Notes: a model not told the origin generated them from the sequence alone. A DNA stretch of 61,065 bases from Algoriphagus alkaliphilus (GCF_900103735.1 NZ_FMXE01000032.1:1-61065), one strand, 5' to 3'. Positions 34,390 through 44,018 are shown, numbered from the stretch's first letter. Numbers and translations are program-made.

Positions 34390-35190
34390 TTAATTACTCT
34401 TAGTCAGCCAATCTAAAATCAGCCGGTTGACCTCATCCGGCTTTTCGATGCAGCTGCTGTGTCCGGCACCGGTGAGCACATGAAGTTTTGCACCTGCTAT
34501 CCCCATTTGAATATATTTCGCCTTTTCAGGCTTAGTAGCCACATCCTCATCGCCCACGATAATCAGAGTTGGGCAGGTAATTTTTGACAATTCGTCTTCC
34601 ACTCCCTTGCGATAGATCACTCCCTCCACTGGCCCTGTGATACTTTTTTTATTTGACGAAAGTTCATTTTTCCAATGCTTAATCGCCAATTTGTTTGATG
34701 GATTTGTAAGCCAACTTTCCGCAAACATAATGTGCATCACTTTTTTTGCAACTGGCGGAATCACTCCCAGCCATTTTACCACTCCATTTAATGTTTTGTA
34801 CTTGGGTAAATTTTCAACCGGTTCGGCATTGGCTGAAGTCTCAAGAAGAATCAGACTTTTTAATAATTCGGGATATCTCGAGGCAAGCCTCATTCCTACA
34901 AAACCTCCCATGGATAGGCCTGCAAAATGGATGGGTTCTTTGCAAAACTTTTGAATCAATGCCGCTGCATCCTCTGCTACAGTTTCCATATCAAATGGAC
35001 CCTTCACCTCACTTTGACCTTGCCCCCGATGGTCATATGCAATCACCCGATAATTCTGGCTAAAGAAATCAATCTGTGCTTGAAACATTTTATGGCTCCA
35101 AAGCAAACCATGAGAAAAGATTATTGTCTCTTTACCGGTTCCTTTTTCTTGATAGAAAAGGTTCACTCCATTGACTTCGATTAGCGGCAT
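34390..35190 (-). CDS. Alpha/beta hydrolase
   Basis: 266 aa from the ATG at 35190 (MPLIEVNGVNLFYQEKG is the usual family start; the longer frame adds 21 hydrophobic residues with no family match). Motifs are FSHGLLWSHKMF (oxyanion), GLSMGG (Ser nucleophile), VGDEDVA (Asp) and GAGHSS (His). It resembles 3-oxoadipate enol-lactonase-like and haloperoxidase-like esterases. Proximity to the dioxygenase/MarR group fits breakdown of aromatic-derived compounds, but the substrate is unknown. Confidence 0.9.
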   Translation of the reverse strand: MPLIEVNGVNLFYQEKGTGKETIIFSHGLLWSHKMFQAQIDFFSQNYRVIAYDHRGQGQSEVKGPFDMETVAEDAAALIQKFCKEPIHFAGLSMGGFVGMRLASRYPELLKSLILLETSANAEPVENLPKYKTLNGVVKWLGVIPPVAKKVMHIMFAESWLTNPSNKLAIKHWKNELSSNKKSITGPVEGVIYRKGVEDELSKITCPTLIIVGDEDVATKPEKAKYIQMGIAGAKLHVLTGAGHSSCIEKPDEVNRLILDWLTKSN

Positions 35191-35260
35191 AAAAATTAGG
35201 ATTAAGGGTAAGTGGTCTGTAAATGGAAAATAATCAATCAGTTTAGCTATCAATGGCAGC

Positions 35261-36853
35261 TTATTCCCAATCCAATCCTGGCTGGGTTATCCGTGCGTTT
35301 TCTCTGGCTTTATGAGCATCAACGATCTTTCGGACATCTTCGAGCAGCTGCTTGGCATCGTAAACTATCCCGTCTTTGACTGTGTATTTCACACCTCCGA
35401 CCCTTACAGGTTCATTATTTTCATTGATCCGAATAGTACCAGTTCCATAAAGTACTTTTAGGTTTTGAAGAGGATTTTCTTCGACTATTACGAAATCTGC
35501 CAATTTACCTACTTCAACTGTACCTATTTCTTTGTCCATCCCCAAGGCTTCTGCCCCATACATAGTTGCCGAACGAATTACTTCCAATGGGTGAAATCCC
35601 GCTTCCCTCAGGAGTTCGAGTTCGCGTATGTAGGCAAATCCATATAACTGATAAATAAACCCAGAGTCAGAACCTGCCGTCACACGGCCTCCTCGGTTTT
35701 TGTACTCATTTACAAATGTCATCCAAAGGCGGTAATTTTCTTTCCACTGAACTTCTTCCTCGGTAGTCCAGTCAAACCAATAGGAACCATGAGATTGTCT
35801 GCTGGGCGCATAAAATCTCCAAAGAGAGGGCAAAGTGTAGACCGCATGCCATTCTTGGGTACGAGCCCGCATCAAATCCCGATTAGCTTCATAGATATTG
35901 AAAGTCGGGTCAAGTGTAAAGTCAAGTTCCAGCAATTCATTCATGACCTTATTCCAATGTTCAGAATATGGCGGAGCTGCCTGCTTCCATAGCTTTCCAG
36001 CCTCCCCAAATCTGTGTTGCTCATTTTGATAATTATAATCCAATCTGAAATCCTGTATGGTTCGATCCTGAAAAAGTGCTTCAGGCAAACCATACCAATG
36101 CTCCATTGAGGTCAGACCGGCACGGGCAGAATTCAGGACATTCCATCTTGCTACGTCCAATTGCTGATGGTGCATAGCAGAGCGAAGGCCTATTTTTTTG
36201 TTTTCAGAAATTGCCGCTTGCATCACCTCGGGATTTGCTCCAAAGAATTTGATACCGTCGGCACCTTTTGCTTTATTTTGATTTACCCAAGCTTTTGCCT
36301 GCTCGGCAGTAGTAATCTGAAACTCGCTTTTTTGTCCAAATGAAGTGTAGGCCAAAAGCCTGGGTGCGGTGATTTCATTGGTTGCGGATTTCTTTTTCTG
36401 ATCCAGCACCCAATCCAGACCGTTACCGGCAGATGGATCACGAACGGTCGTAATGCCATGTGCCATCCATAATTTGAAAACATATTCAGCCGGCGTTCCT
36501 TGACCGGAGCCTCCAATATGTCCATGCATATCCACAAATCCGGGCAGGAGGTAATGTCCTTCCATGTCCAGCACTTTGGTGTTTTCATCGGCTTTTGGTC
36601 GTCTGTTTTCATTAATTGAAAGACCCGGATAGCCTACAGATTGGATTTGAGTGATCCGGTTTTTCTCAACAACGATGTCCACCGGGCCAACTGGAGGCGC
36701 ACCTGTTCCGTCCACCAAAATCACGCCCCTAATGATCAATTTAGAATAGGGTCCCTCACCTTCCGATCTGGTTGGGGCGGGCATGATTTGGGCAAAAGCT
36801 TGAAAAGCACAAGCAAAGCCTGTTAAGGCTATGAATAAAATTCTCTTAAACAT
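35261..36853 (-). CDS. Exported amidohydrolase (imidazolonepropionase-like)
   Basis: 530 aa. A signal peptide (FKRILFIALTGFACAFQAFAQ) precedes a metal-dependent TIM-barrel hydrolase: GHYLLPGFVDMHGHIGG carries the HxH metal ligands, RSAMHHQQ a further His and TAGSDSGF the catalytic Asp. GTVEVGKLADFVIVEENPL is the C-terminal barrel signature. These periplasmic enzymes cleave cyclic amides or dipeptides; the substrate is not predictable. It stands alone with a 285-bp upstream gap. Confidence 0.92.
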   Translation of the reverse strand: MFKRILFIALTGFACAFQAFAQIMPAPTRSEGEGPYSKLIIRGVILVDGTGAPPVGPVDIVVEKNRITQIQSVGYPGLSINENRRPKADENTKVLDMEGHYLLPGFVDMHGHIGGSGQGTPAEYVFKLWMAHGITTVRDPSAGNGLDWVLDQKKKSATNEITAPRLLAYTSFGQKSEFQITTAEQAKAWVNQNKAKGADGIKFFGANPEVMQAAISENKKIGLRSAMHHQQLDVARWNVLNSARAGLTSMEHWYGLPEALFQDRTIQDFRLDYNYQNEQHRFGEAGKLWKQAAPPYSEHWNKVMNELLELDFTLDPTFNIYEANRDLMRARTQEWHAVYTLPSLWRFYAPSRQSHGSYWFDWTTEEEVQWKENYRLWMTFVNEYKNRGGRVTAGSDSGFIYQLYGFAYIRELELLREAGFHPLEVIRSATMYGAEALGMDKEIGTVEVGKLADFVIVEENPLQNLKVLYGTGTIRINENNEPVRVGGVKYTVKDGIVYDAKQLLEDVRKIVDAHKARENARITQPGLDWE

Positions 36854-37086
36854 AGATTGAATGGCTAATATTAGGACAATAAGTTAGTATAAAATGAATC
36901 AGGAAAAAATGTGATTCGGACAGCTGGATTAAAACCAATAGTGATTAGGCCATTTCCGGCAGTATACTGATTTTCCCTCAGTCTCCGGAGTAAAGACCGG
37001 ATTCGGGAGACCGAAGAAACTATGAATTCATCGGTTAAACGTGCTTTCTTTTATTGAATTTAACCTGTCAAAAGCGGATATACACT

Positions 37087-37120
37087 AAAAAAAGCCCGAC
37101 TGAAATTCAATCGGGCTTTT
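37087..37120 (-). terminator. Terminator of the bamD-fabI operon
   Basis: Stem AGCCCGA / TCGGGCT with loop CTGAAATTCAA, flanked by an A run (37087-37093) that becomes the T tract on the minus strand. It lies 19 bp after the fabI stop. Confidence 0.92.
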
Positions 37121-37138
37121 GGATAGAGATTAGTGGTT

Positions 37139-37954
37139 TTATAAATCTTTAAACTTTTCCATAATGTCTTCGGAAATTCCTGTGAAGGAATAGCCTCCGT
37201 CATGAAAGAGATTTTGCATGGTCACCATTTTGGTCAAGTCAGAGAACATCGTGACAATGTAATCCGCACAAGCTTCTGCTGTGGCATTGCCTAGTGGTGA
37301 AAGGGACTCTGCAAAGTTGTAAAAGGAATCAAATCCTCCGATGCCCGAACCTGCAGTGGTTTTGGTTGGAGATTGGGAAATTGTATTGACTCTTACTTTT
37401 TTCAATTTACCATACCGATATCCATATCCTCGGGCAATACTTTCGAGCAAAGCCTTTGCATCGGCCATATCGGTGTAGAATGGAAATACGCGCTGCGCAG
37501 CGATATAAGATAGGCCTACGATTGATCCCCACTCCTTCATCACATCCATCTTCTCAGCTACCTGCATCATTTTGTGAAAAGAGATCGAGGAAACATCATA
37601 CGATTTCATCGCCCACTCATAATTCAGATCGCCGTAGCTTCTGCCTTTTCTAATATTTGGAGACATTCCTATGGAATGTAAAAGGAAATCAAAATCAGAA
37701 CCCAAATACTCTTTGGCCTCGGCATAAAGCTTTTCAATATCTTCCAATACAGTAGCATCAGCCGGAATGACGATCGTATTGCATTCTTCTGCCAGTTCTT
37801 TAATTGCGCCCATTCTCATGGCAATGGGAGCATTGGTGAGGACAAATCGACCTCCTTGTTCTTTTACTTTTAGAGCAGTTTTCCAGGCAATTGAATTTTC
37901 ATCTAGGGCTCCTGTGATGATTCCAACTTTTCCTTTTAGTAAATTTTCTGGCAT
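37139..37954 (-). CDS. fabI: Enoyl-[acyl-carrier-protein] reductase (NADH), FabI
   Basis: 271 aa from the ATG at 37954 (MPENLLKGKVGIITGALDENSIAW). The FabI-type SDR fold has the divergent nucleotide motif GALDENSIAWKTA and catalytic Tyr-x6-Lys in FYTDMADAKALLES, with a second Tyr in LSYIAAQRV. It catalyses the last reduction step of fatty-acid elongation. It is the last gene before the operon terminator, 62 bp after recN. Confidence 0.95.
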   Translation of the reverse strand: MPENLLKGKVGIITGALDENSIAWKTALKVKEQGGRFVLTNAPIAMRMGAIKELAEECNTIVIPADATVLEDIEKLYAEAKEYLGSDFDFLLHSIGMSPNIRKGRSYGDLNYEWAMKSYDVSSISFHKMMQVAEKMDVMKEWGSIVGLSYIAAQRVFPFYTDMADAKALLESIARGYGYRYGKLKKVRVNTISQSPTKTTAGSGIGGFDSFYNFAESLSPLGNATAEACADYIVTMFSDLTKMVTMQNLFHDGGYSFTGISEDIMEKFKDL

Positions 37955-38016
37955 ATAGCTTTGGATTGATTTCAAAAATTCGATGTAAAAATAGGGAAAA
38001 TTTGGGATTACACTTG

Positions 38017-39669
38017 TCAATTAAGCAATAGCTCCTTGGCACTCTCCAATGCAGAGGTAGAGGGATTGGCTCCTGCGATCATTTTAGCAAGCTCGGTCAC
38101 TCGCTCTTCGGCGGCCAACAGCTTGATTTTACTGATCGTTTTTTCTGATGAATTATCCTTGTAAACAAAATAATGCAAGTCTCCTTTGGCTGCTACCTGA
38201 GGCAGATGTGTGATGCAAATCACCTGATGTCGGGTTGCGATTTCTTTCATCATCCTGACCATCTGAAGGGCAACTTCACCGGATATTCCCGTATCAATTT
38301 CATCAAAAATCAAAGTTGGCAAAGCCATTTTATCGGCCATCAAATATTTGATTGCAAATAGTAATCTGGAAAACTCCCCTCCCGAAGCTACTTTCTTCAA
38401 AGGCTGCAAAACCCCTCCTTTGTTTGCCGAAAACAGAATTTCCACTTCATCAAGTCCAGACAAAGAAGGCGAAACAGGTTTGTGTTCAAATTGGATTCGG
38501 GCGTTTTCCATCCCCAGCCCGATAAGTAATTCCTGGAGTTGCTTTTCGAATAGTGGAAAACAAGACTGCCGCTTTTTAGTCAGCAGGGCTCCGGAATCAG
38601 CCAACAATGCTTGTGCTTCCTTTAAGCTTTTTTCCGCTTCTGCCAGACTTTCGTCCAGATTCTGAAACTGAAACACTTTATCCGCGAGTTCATTTTCGAT
38701 CTGCATCAATTCCTCCACCGAATTTACCCCATGTTTTTTCTGAAGTTGGTAGATTTTGCTGAGTCGCTCCCGAATCTGATCCAATTTTGCAAAGTCGATT
38801 TCCACTTTGCTTTCTTCATCGATCAAGGTTTCTGTAAGATCTTTTACTTCGATAAATACACTTTGGAAACGCTCCCGGATTTCGGAAAACTTATGCGCTA
38901 AGCGCTCCAGGCTTTGCATTCCATGCTGAATCTGAGCCAAACCCTGAATAATTCCAATCTGCTCCTCCTGAAAAAGGGCCAGCATCTCATTTATTTTGAG
39001 TTTGATTTCTTCTGCATTCTCGAGGACTTCTTGAGCAGATTCCAGTTCGGCTTGTTCTCCCGCTACCAATGTCAGAGCGCTTAATTCATCCAGCTGGAAT
39101 TGATTATAATCCGCCTCCTTCTGCATTTCAAAGGCCTTTTGCTTCAACTCTTCGAATTGCCTTTTTGCCTTTTTAAAGCTCTTAAATTTCAATTGATAAG
39201 AATCCAGTTCGGAACTCGTGGAAGCAAAAGCATCCACCAAGCTCAGTTGATAACTCCCCTCTCCGAGTTGAAGCGTATCGTGCTGTGAGTGGACATCCAT
39301 GAGTTTTGACCCGAGAATCTTAAGTGATTCGAGTAAAACAGGGGTGTCATTGACAAAAGAACGGGATTTCCCTCCCGGACTGATTTCCCTGCGGATAATG
39401 CAAGTTTCTTCGTAGTCCAGTTCTTCCTGCTCAAAAAACTTATTCAGCCCATACTCACGAATATCAAAAGCCCCTTCAACGACACATTTCTTGTCGTCAT
39501 GAAGGAGTACTTTAGTATCTGAACGATTCCCAAGCAGAAGCCCGACAGCCCCGAGCATGATTGATTTTCCAGCCCCCGTTTCACCGGTAATCATACTAAG
39601 CCCCTTACTTGGCTGCATGTCTAACTGATCAATAAGTGCGTAATTGGAAATGCTGAGCGATTTGAGCAT
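38017..39669 (-). CDS. recN: DNA repair ATPase RecN
   Basis: 550 aa, full length. SMC-like: Walker A GETGAGKSIMLGAVGLLLG near residue 30, long central coiled coil (about 150-370), signature VASGGEFSRLLFAIKYL, and Walker B LIFDEIDTGISGEVA. It acts in recombinational repair of double-strand breaks. The recN position after the porD-like gene is the usual Bacteroidota order. Confidence 0.96.
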   Translation of the reverse strand: MLKSLSISNYALIDQLDMQPSKGLSMITGETGAGKSIMLGAVGLLLGNRSDTKVLLHDDKKCVVEGAFDIREYGLNKFFEQEELDYEETCIIRREISPGGKSRSFVNDTPVLLESLKILGSKLMDVHSQHDTLQLGEGSYQLSLVDAFASTSSELDSYQLKFKSFKKAKRQFEELKQKAFEMQKEADYNQFQLDELSALTLVAGEQAELESAQEVLENAEEIKLKINEMLALFQEEQIGIIQGLAQIQHGMQSLERLAHKFSEIRERFQSVFIEVKDLTETLIDEESKVEIDFAKLDQIRERLSKIYQLQKKHGVNSVEELMQIENELADKVFQFQNLDESLAEAEKSLKEAQALLADSGALLTKKRQSCFPLFEKQLQELLIGLGMENARIQFEHKPVSPSLSGLDEVEILFSANKGGVLQPLKKVASGGEFSRLLFAIKYLMADKMALPTLIFDEIDTGISGEVALQMVRMMKEIATRHQVICITHLPQVAAKGDLHYFVYKDNSSEKTISKIKLLAAEERVTELAKMIAGANPSTSALESAKELLLN

Positions 39670-39708
39670 ATACAGGAAAGGCTTTGCGCAAAGCTAAAAA
39701 AAACAGAC

Positions 39709-40611
39709 TTAGCTTCTCAGTAGCTCGTTATACTTTCTGGCGTTATTTGGGTCAACTTGCAAAAGTAATTTGACCGCCTCGTCTCTAATTTCAAAAGGTG
39801 CTCTTTTTAAAATCTGGGAAATCTCCTCTGATTTTGCGTCTACAAAGGCAATGGTGAATATCCCGTTGGGTTGAAGTTTGTTAGCTTCAGTGACAAGGCG
39901 TATTGCTTCCAGTATGTTTTTATAGGCCGTATCGGGGTCTATCTGGATCAGATCCATCCCTTGACGGTGATAGAGGTAATAGGCTTCTCGAATTGATCCG
40001 TAGATCGTGGAAACATAGATGTCATTGATCAGCCAATAACGACTTCTACGGTCGCCTTGTGTCTGAACCCAACCCGGACGACCAGATTGTTGGGCATTAT
40101 TGACTATATCATTTGCTACTTCGAAGTAAGGATTGCCTCCACGACTGGCGAAGGTGTCAGAATCAATTCCCAAGGCGATATGTGCATAAAATGCCAAAAG
40201 TGAACTGATACTATTCAAAAAAGTAAACCTATTAAACTCCAATGGCTGAGATTCGAGGTATTCAAAATTCCAGTTTCTATCCGCGTAATTAAAAATCAAG
40301 GACTCGTAATTGGTTCCGTAAACCGGCCGCACAACCTGCACCTGAACTGTGGCACTATAGAATCCGATTTGAGGCACGTCATTGATCGTAATCAAAAGAT
40401 TTCCTTTGATTCTTTCTTCTGGGCGATACTCGTCATTTGACCAGGACCTTCCATTGAGAAACTGCTCAAAACTGGACTTCATTTGATTGAAAATATCAGT
40501 GTTCTGAATTCTGGAGCGGTCACTGTTGATGATCACAGTGAAGTTCAATTCTTGAGCCTGCAGAGCCTGTGCGAAAAAATAAAGGAGGATCAGAAGTCTG
40601 AATTTTGTCAT
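39709..40611 (-). CDS. porD: DUF4835 family protein (type IX secretion PorD-like)
   Basis: 300 aa. A signal peptide (FRLLILLYFFAQALQA|Q) is followed by the DUF4835 pattern LNFTVIINSDRSRIQNTDIFNQMKSSFEQFLNGRSW and SLIFNYADRNWNFEYLES. The family is called PorD in type IX secretion annotations, although its role there is not well defined. A conserved place between coaBC and recN supports the call. Spacing is 28 bp from coaBC and 39 bp to recN. Confidence 0.88.
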   Translation of the reverse strand: MTKFRLLILLYFFAQALQAQELNFTVIINSDRSRIQNTDIFNQMKSSFEQFLNGRSWSNDEYRPEERIKGNLLITINDVPQIGFYSATVQVQVVRPVYGTNYESLIFNYADRNWNFEYLESQPLEFNRFTFLNSISSLLAFYAHIALGIDSDTFASRGGNPYFEVANDIVNNAQQSGRPGWVQTQGDRRSRYWLINDIYVSTIYGSIREAYYLYHRQGMDLIQIDPDTAYKNILEAIRLVTEANKLQPNGIFTIAFVDAKSEEISQILKRAPFEIRDEAVKLLLQVDPNNARKYNELLRS

Positions 40612-40639
40612 AGGTCTAAAGTAGCTAAAATTCCAAAGC

Positions 40640-41848
40640 TCAAATCCAAACTGGCACTTTTTTGATTTCTTCCAATATCAAATTTGCAACTTCAGATTTT
40701 GAAATAAGTCCTGAATCGGCAAATCTACCATCCGCATGAATGATTTTCACCCGGTTGGTGTCATGTTGAAATCCTGCCCCTTCGTCCTTAGCTGAATTCA
40801 AAACGATCAAATCAAAGTTTTTCTTATCCAGTTTTGCTTTGGCGTGCGTTTCTTCATTTTCAGTTTCTAATGCAAAGCCAATATGCAATTGCCTCGTCTG
40901 TTTTAATTTGCCCAATTCTAAGGCGATGTCCACATTCTTTTTCAATAAAATGGACATCTCGGATTCATTTTTTTTGATTTTTTGGGAAGCGATTACTGCC
41001 GGAGCATAGTCTGCAACTGCCGCTGCGAAAACACAGATATCCATAGTAGCATGAATCTTTCTGGCCGTCTCATACATTTCATGAGCAGATTTGACCTTGG
41101 TCAAATGAAAATCAGCAGACCTAAAAGGAATGGAAATAGGTCCTGAAACCAAAAAAACCTCTGCCCCTCGGGATTTAAAAGCATCTGCAATTGCTATTCC
41201 CATTTTACCGGAGGAGTGATTACTTATAAAACGAACAGGATCGATCGCTTCCTGAGTAGGTCCCAAAGTGATTAAAACCTTTTTGCCGGCAAAGTCTTTT
41301 TTAGTATTGAAAAAAACTTCAACCTGATTCAGGATGTGTTCCGGCTCCATCATTCTTCCCTGACCTGACAGACCACTCGCCAATTCTCCGCTTTCGGCAT
41401 CCAATAAGATGTTGCCAAAGGCCTGAACTTTGCTGATGTTCTCCCGAACAGCTGGATGCTGATACATGTCCAGATCCATTGCCGGAGCCAGCATGACTGG
41501 GCAACGGGCGGAGAGATAAGTTGCGGAGAGAAGATTGTCGCAGATCCCATTGGCAAATTTAGCAAGGGTATTTGCGCTTAGCGGAGCTACGATAAAAAGG
41601 TCAGCCCAAAGTCCAAGTTCCACATGATTAGTCCACTTTCCGGTTTTTTTGTCGGAAAATTCAGAAAAAACAGGGCGCTTGGATAGGGTGGCAAGCGTGA
41701 GGGGGGTGATAAAGTCAAAAGCTGAAGTGCTCATAATGATTTGCACTTCAGCTCCGGATTTGATAAGTAAACGCGTCAAATGAGCAGACTTGTAAGCAGC
41801 AATACTGCCAGTCACGCCTACTAGTATTCGCTTACCTTGAAGGCCCAT
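40640..41848 (-). CDS. coaBC: Bifunctional phosphopantothenoylcysteine decarboxylase/phosphopantothenate-cysteine ligase
   Basis: 402 aa. The N-terminal flavoprotein CoaC half (KRILVGVTGSIAAYKS; active-site His in TNHVELGLWADLFIVAPLSANTLAKFANGICDNLL) and the C-terminal CoaB half (ITLGPTQEAIDPVRFISNHSSGKMGIAIADAF, KKNVDIALELG) together make 4'-phosphopantetheine for coenzyme A. It starts 5 bp after rpoZ. Confidence 0.96.
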   Translation of the reverse strand: MGLQGKRILVGVTGSIAAYKSAHLTRLLIKSGAEVQIIMSTSAFDFITPLTLATLSKRPVFSEFSDKKTGKWTNHVELGLWADLFIVAPLSANTLAKFANGICDNLLSATYLSARCPVMLAPAMDLDMYQHPAVRENISKVQAFGNILLDAESGELASGLSGQGRMMEPEHILNQVEVFFNTKKDFAGKKVLITLGPTQEAIDPVRFISNHSSGKMGIAIADAFKSRGAEVFLVSGPISIPFRSADFHLTKVKSAHEMYETARKIHATMDICVFAAAVADYAPAVIASQKIKKNESEMSILLKKNVDIALELGKLKQTRQLHIGFALETENEETHAKAKLDKKNFDLIVLNSAKDEGAGFQHDTNRVKIIHADGRFADSGLISKSEVANLILEEIKKVPVWI

Positions 41849-41853
41849 CTCGA

Positions 41854-42168
41854 TTACTCCGCTCCCTCTTCCGCAGGGAATCTGTAATACACTTTACCTT
41901 CCATAAATTCTTCCATTGCCATGGTAGAGGGTTTTGGCATACGCTCGTAAAACTTGGAGATTTCAATTTGCTCCTTGTTTTCAAATACTTCTTCCAGATT
42001 ATCCACAGTTGAAGCAAACTCAGAAAGTTTGTTGTTCAATTCTTCCTTAAGATTGGTGGAAATCTGTTTTGCACGCTGTCCCACGATGTGAAGAGACTCA
42101 TAGATGTTGCCTGTTTTATCAGCAACCTTATCAAGATCACGCGTTACAATTGATGGGTTAATAGCCAT
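41854..42168 (-). CDS. rpoZ: RNA polymerase omega subunit
   Basis: 104 aa. NIYESLHIVGQRAKQISTNLKEEL is the Bacteroidota-type omega/RPB6 helix pair; the usual E. coli MARVTVEDA start is absent, as expected in this phylum. It helps fold and assemble the beta' subunit. It lies between bamD and coaBC, the standard order in Bacteroidota. Confidence 0.92.
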   Translation of the reverse strand: MAINPSIVTRDLDKVADKTGNIYESLHIVGQRAKQISTNLKEELNNKLSEFASTVDNLEEVFENKEQIEISKFYERMPKPSTMAMEEFMEGKVYYRFPAEEGAE

Positions 42169-42195
42169 ACTATAGTTAGTTTTTGATTTTCTGTA

Positions 42196-43101
42196 TTAAT
42201 TATCGTCCTCATTTGCTTTAGCCTCAGACAAAGCTTTGGCTTCAGCAGCTGCTGTTCTTTCAGCATATTCTTTTTTGAGCTTCAGATGCGCATCAAGTTC
42301 TTTTCGTGTATCAGCCTCAAACCCCTTCACCTTTCCAATGTAAGCACTGCTTGGGTATTTTCTGTAAAAGTGGCTGGCAAATCGAATTGCATCATTCAAA
42401 CGCTCTTCTTTCTTGTCAAAAGTGGAGTTTTTAGCATAACCAAATCCAACTTCAACGAGTTTGTATCCCAACTCCTCATTGCGCTTACTTTCAGGATAAT
42501 CTTTTGCAAAATTCTGAAAATTGACAATGCAGGCTCGGTAAAAGTCACCCGGGAAAAGCCCATCCTTCAGCTTGTAGTACATCTGCGCCTCACTGAATGC
42601 TTTGTCCTCAAATCTTCCTTCCAAATCAATCAGCATGTCCATTGCCCGCTCATAACTTGCAGATTCAGGAAATCGGGTAACAAATTGCTGTATTGCCGCT
42701 ACTGCTTCCCGACTGCTTTGTTGATCAAGATTGAAATCAGGAGCATCCAAGTAGAGGGAATACGCATGCATAAAAAGGGCTTCCTCAGCCAAAGGACTTC
42801 TGTTGTAGGTTCTATAGAAAGAATTGAAGTACCCTGCTGATTCGATATACCGCTTGATCTTAAAATGGCAGTTGGCATAATTATATTCGGCCATTTCGGC
42901 CTTCTCTGACCCCTTTATTACAGGCAAAACCTTTTCATAGAGGATAATCGCCTTTGAATATTCTCCTTCCTGATAGTATTTATTGGCCCCGTTATATAAC
43001 TCTTCCCAATTGGTGCTTTTTTCCAACTTGGCAAATGGCCCACAGGAGGCGATTAGAAACAGAACTGAAAGAAATAGTAGGGATTTTAGCTGCATGCTCA
43101 T
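42196..43101 (-). CDS. bamD: Outer-membrane assembly lipoprotein BamD
   Basis: 301 aa from the ATG at 43101 (a TTG six bases earlier and an ATG six bases later are alternatives). Lipobox LIASC is near residue 20, then TPR-like helical repeats (ELYNGANKYYQEGEYSKAIILYEKVL, MAEYNYANCHFKIKRYIESAGYFNSFYRTY). It ends in a charged, Ala-rich tail. BamD joins BamA in outer-membrane protein insertion. It begins the operon: a strong promoter sits so close that the message has almost no leader. Confidence 0.94.
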   Translation of the reverse strand: MSMQLKSLLFLSVLFLIASCGPFAKLEKSTNWEELYNGANKYYQEGEYSKAIILYEKVLPVIKGSEKAEMAEYNYANCHFKIKRYIESAGYFNSFYRTYNRSPLAEEALFMHAYSLYLDAPDFNLDQQSSREAVAAIQQFVTRFPESASYERAMDMLIDLEGRFEDKAFSEAQMYYKLKDGLFPGDFYRACIVNFQNFAKDYPESKRNEELGYKLVEVGFGYAKNSTFDKKEERLNDAIRFASHFYRKYPSSAYIGKVKGFEADTRKELDAHLKLKKEYAERTAAAEAKALSEAKANEDDN

Positions 43102-43112
43102 TTTCAAGACCG

Positions 43113-43142
43113 CAAATATACGGGTAAATTGTTCGTATTCAA
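43113..43142 (-). promoter_or_regulatory. bamD operon promoter
   Basis: On the minus strand TTG (43140-43142), 19 bases, TATATTTG (43113-43120): a full match to the Bacteroidota consensus. With a start about 7 bases after the -7 box (about 43106), the leader before the ATG at 43101 is only about 5 nt. Confidence 0.85.
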
Positions 43143-43165
43143 ATACCTGAATTATCCAAGGATTG

Positions 43166-43876
43166 TTACTTCTTGACTTGTAGTTTTTTGGTTACTACGT
43201 TTTTGTTGTCTACGAAGAGGGTATAGAAATATACACCCGGCTGATAGTCCGTTACATTAATCACTAAGGAATTGCGCTCAGGATCCAATTCAAATTCGGC
43301 GATAGGATTACCAATGAAACTGTTGATCGTGATCTTTGCTTTCGCTTTTGGATTAACCAATTCATAGTTCAACTGTGCAATTCTATTGCTTGGATTTGGG
43401 AAAATCTCGCTGAGTTTGATGTCTTTATGGGTGAAATCAGTGCTTGAACCATTGGCTACTTCATACCTAGCCTCAACGACGAAATTTTCTCGAATATTTT
43501 CTGAGTTAACAAAAAATAAGTCAAAACTTCCTCGAGTTTCTGTAATGCCCATTTCAAATTCCAAATAGAGGTCTGTAAAAATCTCTCCCGGCTGTAGCTT
43601 TAAAGAAATCTTTGTCAAGTCCTTTTTAGGATCAAAACATTGGTCACTGAGACAAATTTTTACTCTCTGGGAGGACCCAACACTCCCTCTAACATTTTTT
43701 AGAAGATAGTTTTTAATCTGATTTGATTCGTTCTGGATTATGACTGTTTTGCGTTGAGAAGAACCAATGTCTCCAGAAAAATCCAGCACCTCACTCAGCA
43801 CACGAACCTGTTGCGCTCCCGCCAAAACGGGAACCAATACCAGCAAGCATGTTAAAAATCTGAACAAGGACTTCAT
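43166..43876 (-). CDS. Secreted protein with type IX C-terminal sorting domain
   Basis: 236 aa. A signal peptide (SLFRFLTCLLVLVPVLAGAQ) precedes an Ig-like region (VIIQNESNQIKNYLLKNVRG...CLSDQCFD, with a Cys pair) and then a T9SS type A sorting domain: LSEIFPNPSNRIAQLNYEL, GVYFYTLFVDNKNVVTKKLQVKK. No catalytic domain is present, so this is a small adhesin-like or structural cargo. Its own promoter is seen just upstream. Confidence 0.85.
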   Translation of the reverse strand: MKSLFRFLTCLLVLVPVLAGAQQVRVLSEVLDFSGDIGSSQRKTVIIQNESNQIKNYLLKNVRGSVGSSQRVKICLSDQCFDPKKDLTKISLKLQPGEIFTDLYLEFEMGITETRGSFDLFFVNSENIRENFVVEARYEVANGSSTDFTHKDIKLSEIFPNPSNRIAQLNYELVNPKAKAKITINSFIGNPIAEFELDPERNSLVINVTDYQPGVYFYTLFVDNKNVVTKKLQVKK

Positions 43877-43933
43877 GTAAAACTTTAATCAAATGGGTAC
43901 TCTAAAGGGGTTTCTATAAACTTAATATACGTA

Positions 43934-43962
43934 CAAAAATACTTTTTTGATTAGTAACACAA
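43934..43962 (-). promoter_or_regulatory. Promoter of the T9SS-sorted protein gene
   Basis: On the minus strand TTG (43960-43962), 18 bases, TATTTTTG (43934-43941): a full -7 match with a spacer one base short. It gives a leader of about 50 nt. Confidence 0.7.
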
Positions 43963-44018
43963 TAAAAATATGGGTTAATTGTTGTTAAGCTTTTGGGGAA
44001 AAAAAGACCACGTAAAAC

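Noticed and set aside
39681..39694. Perfect palindrome GCTTTGCGCAAAGC between porD-like and recN genes, considered as a terminator
   Set aside because: The A/T run is on the wrong side for minus-strand transcription, and the operon continues in both directions.
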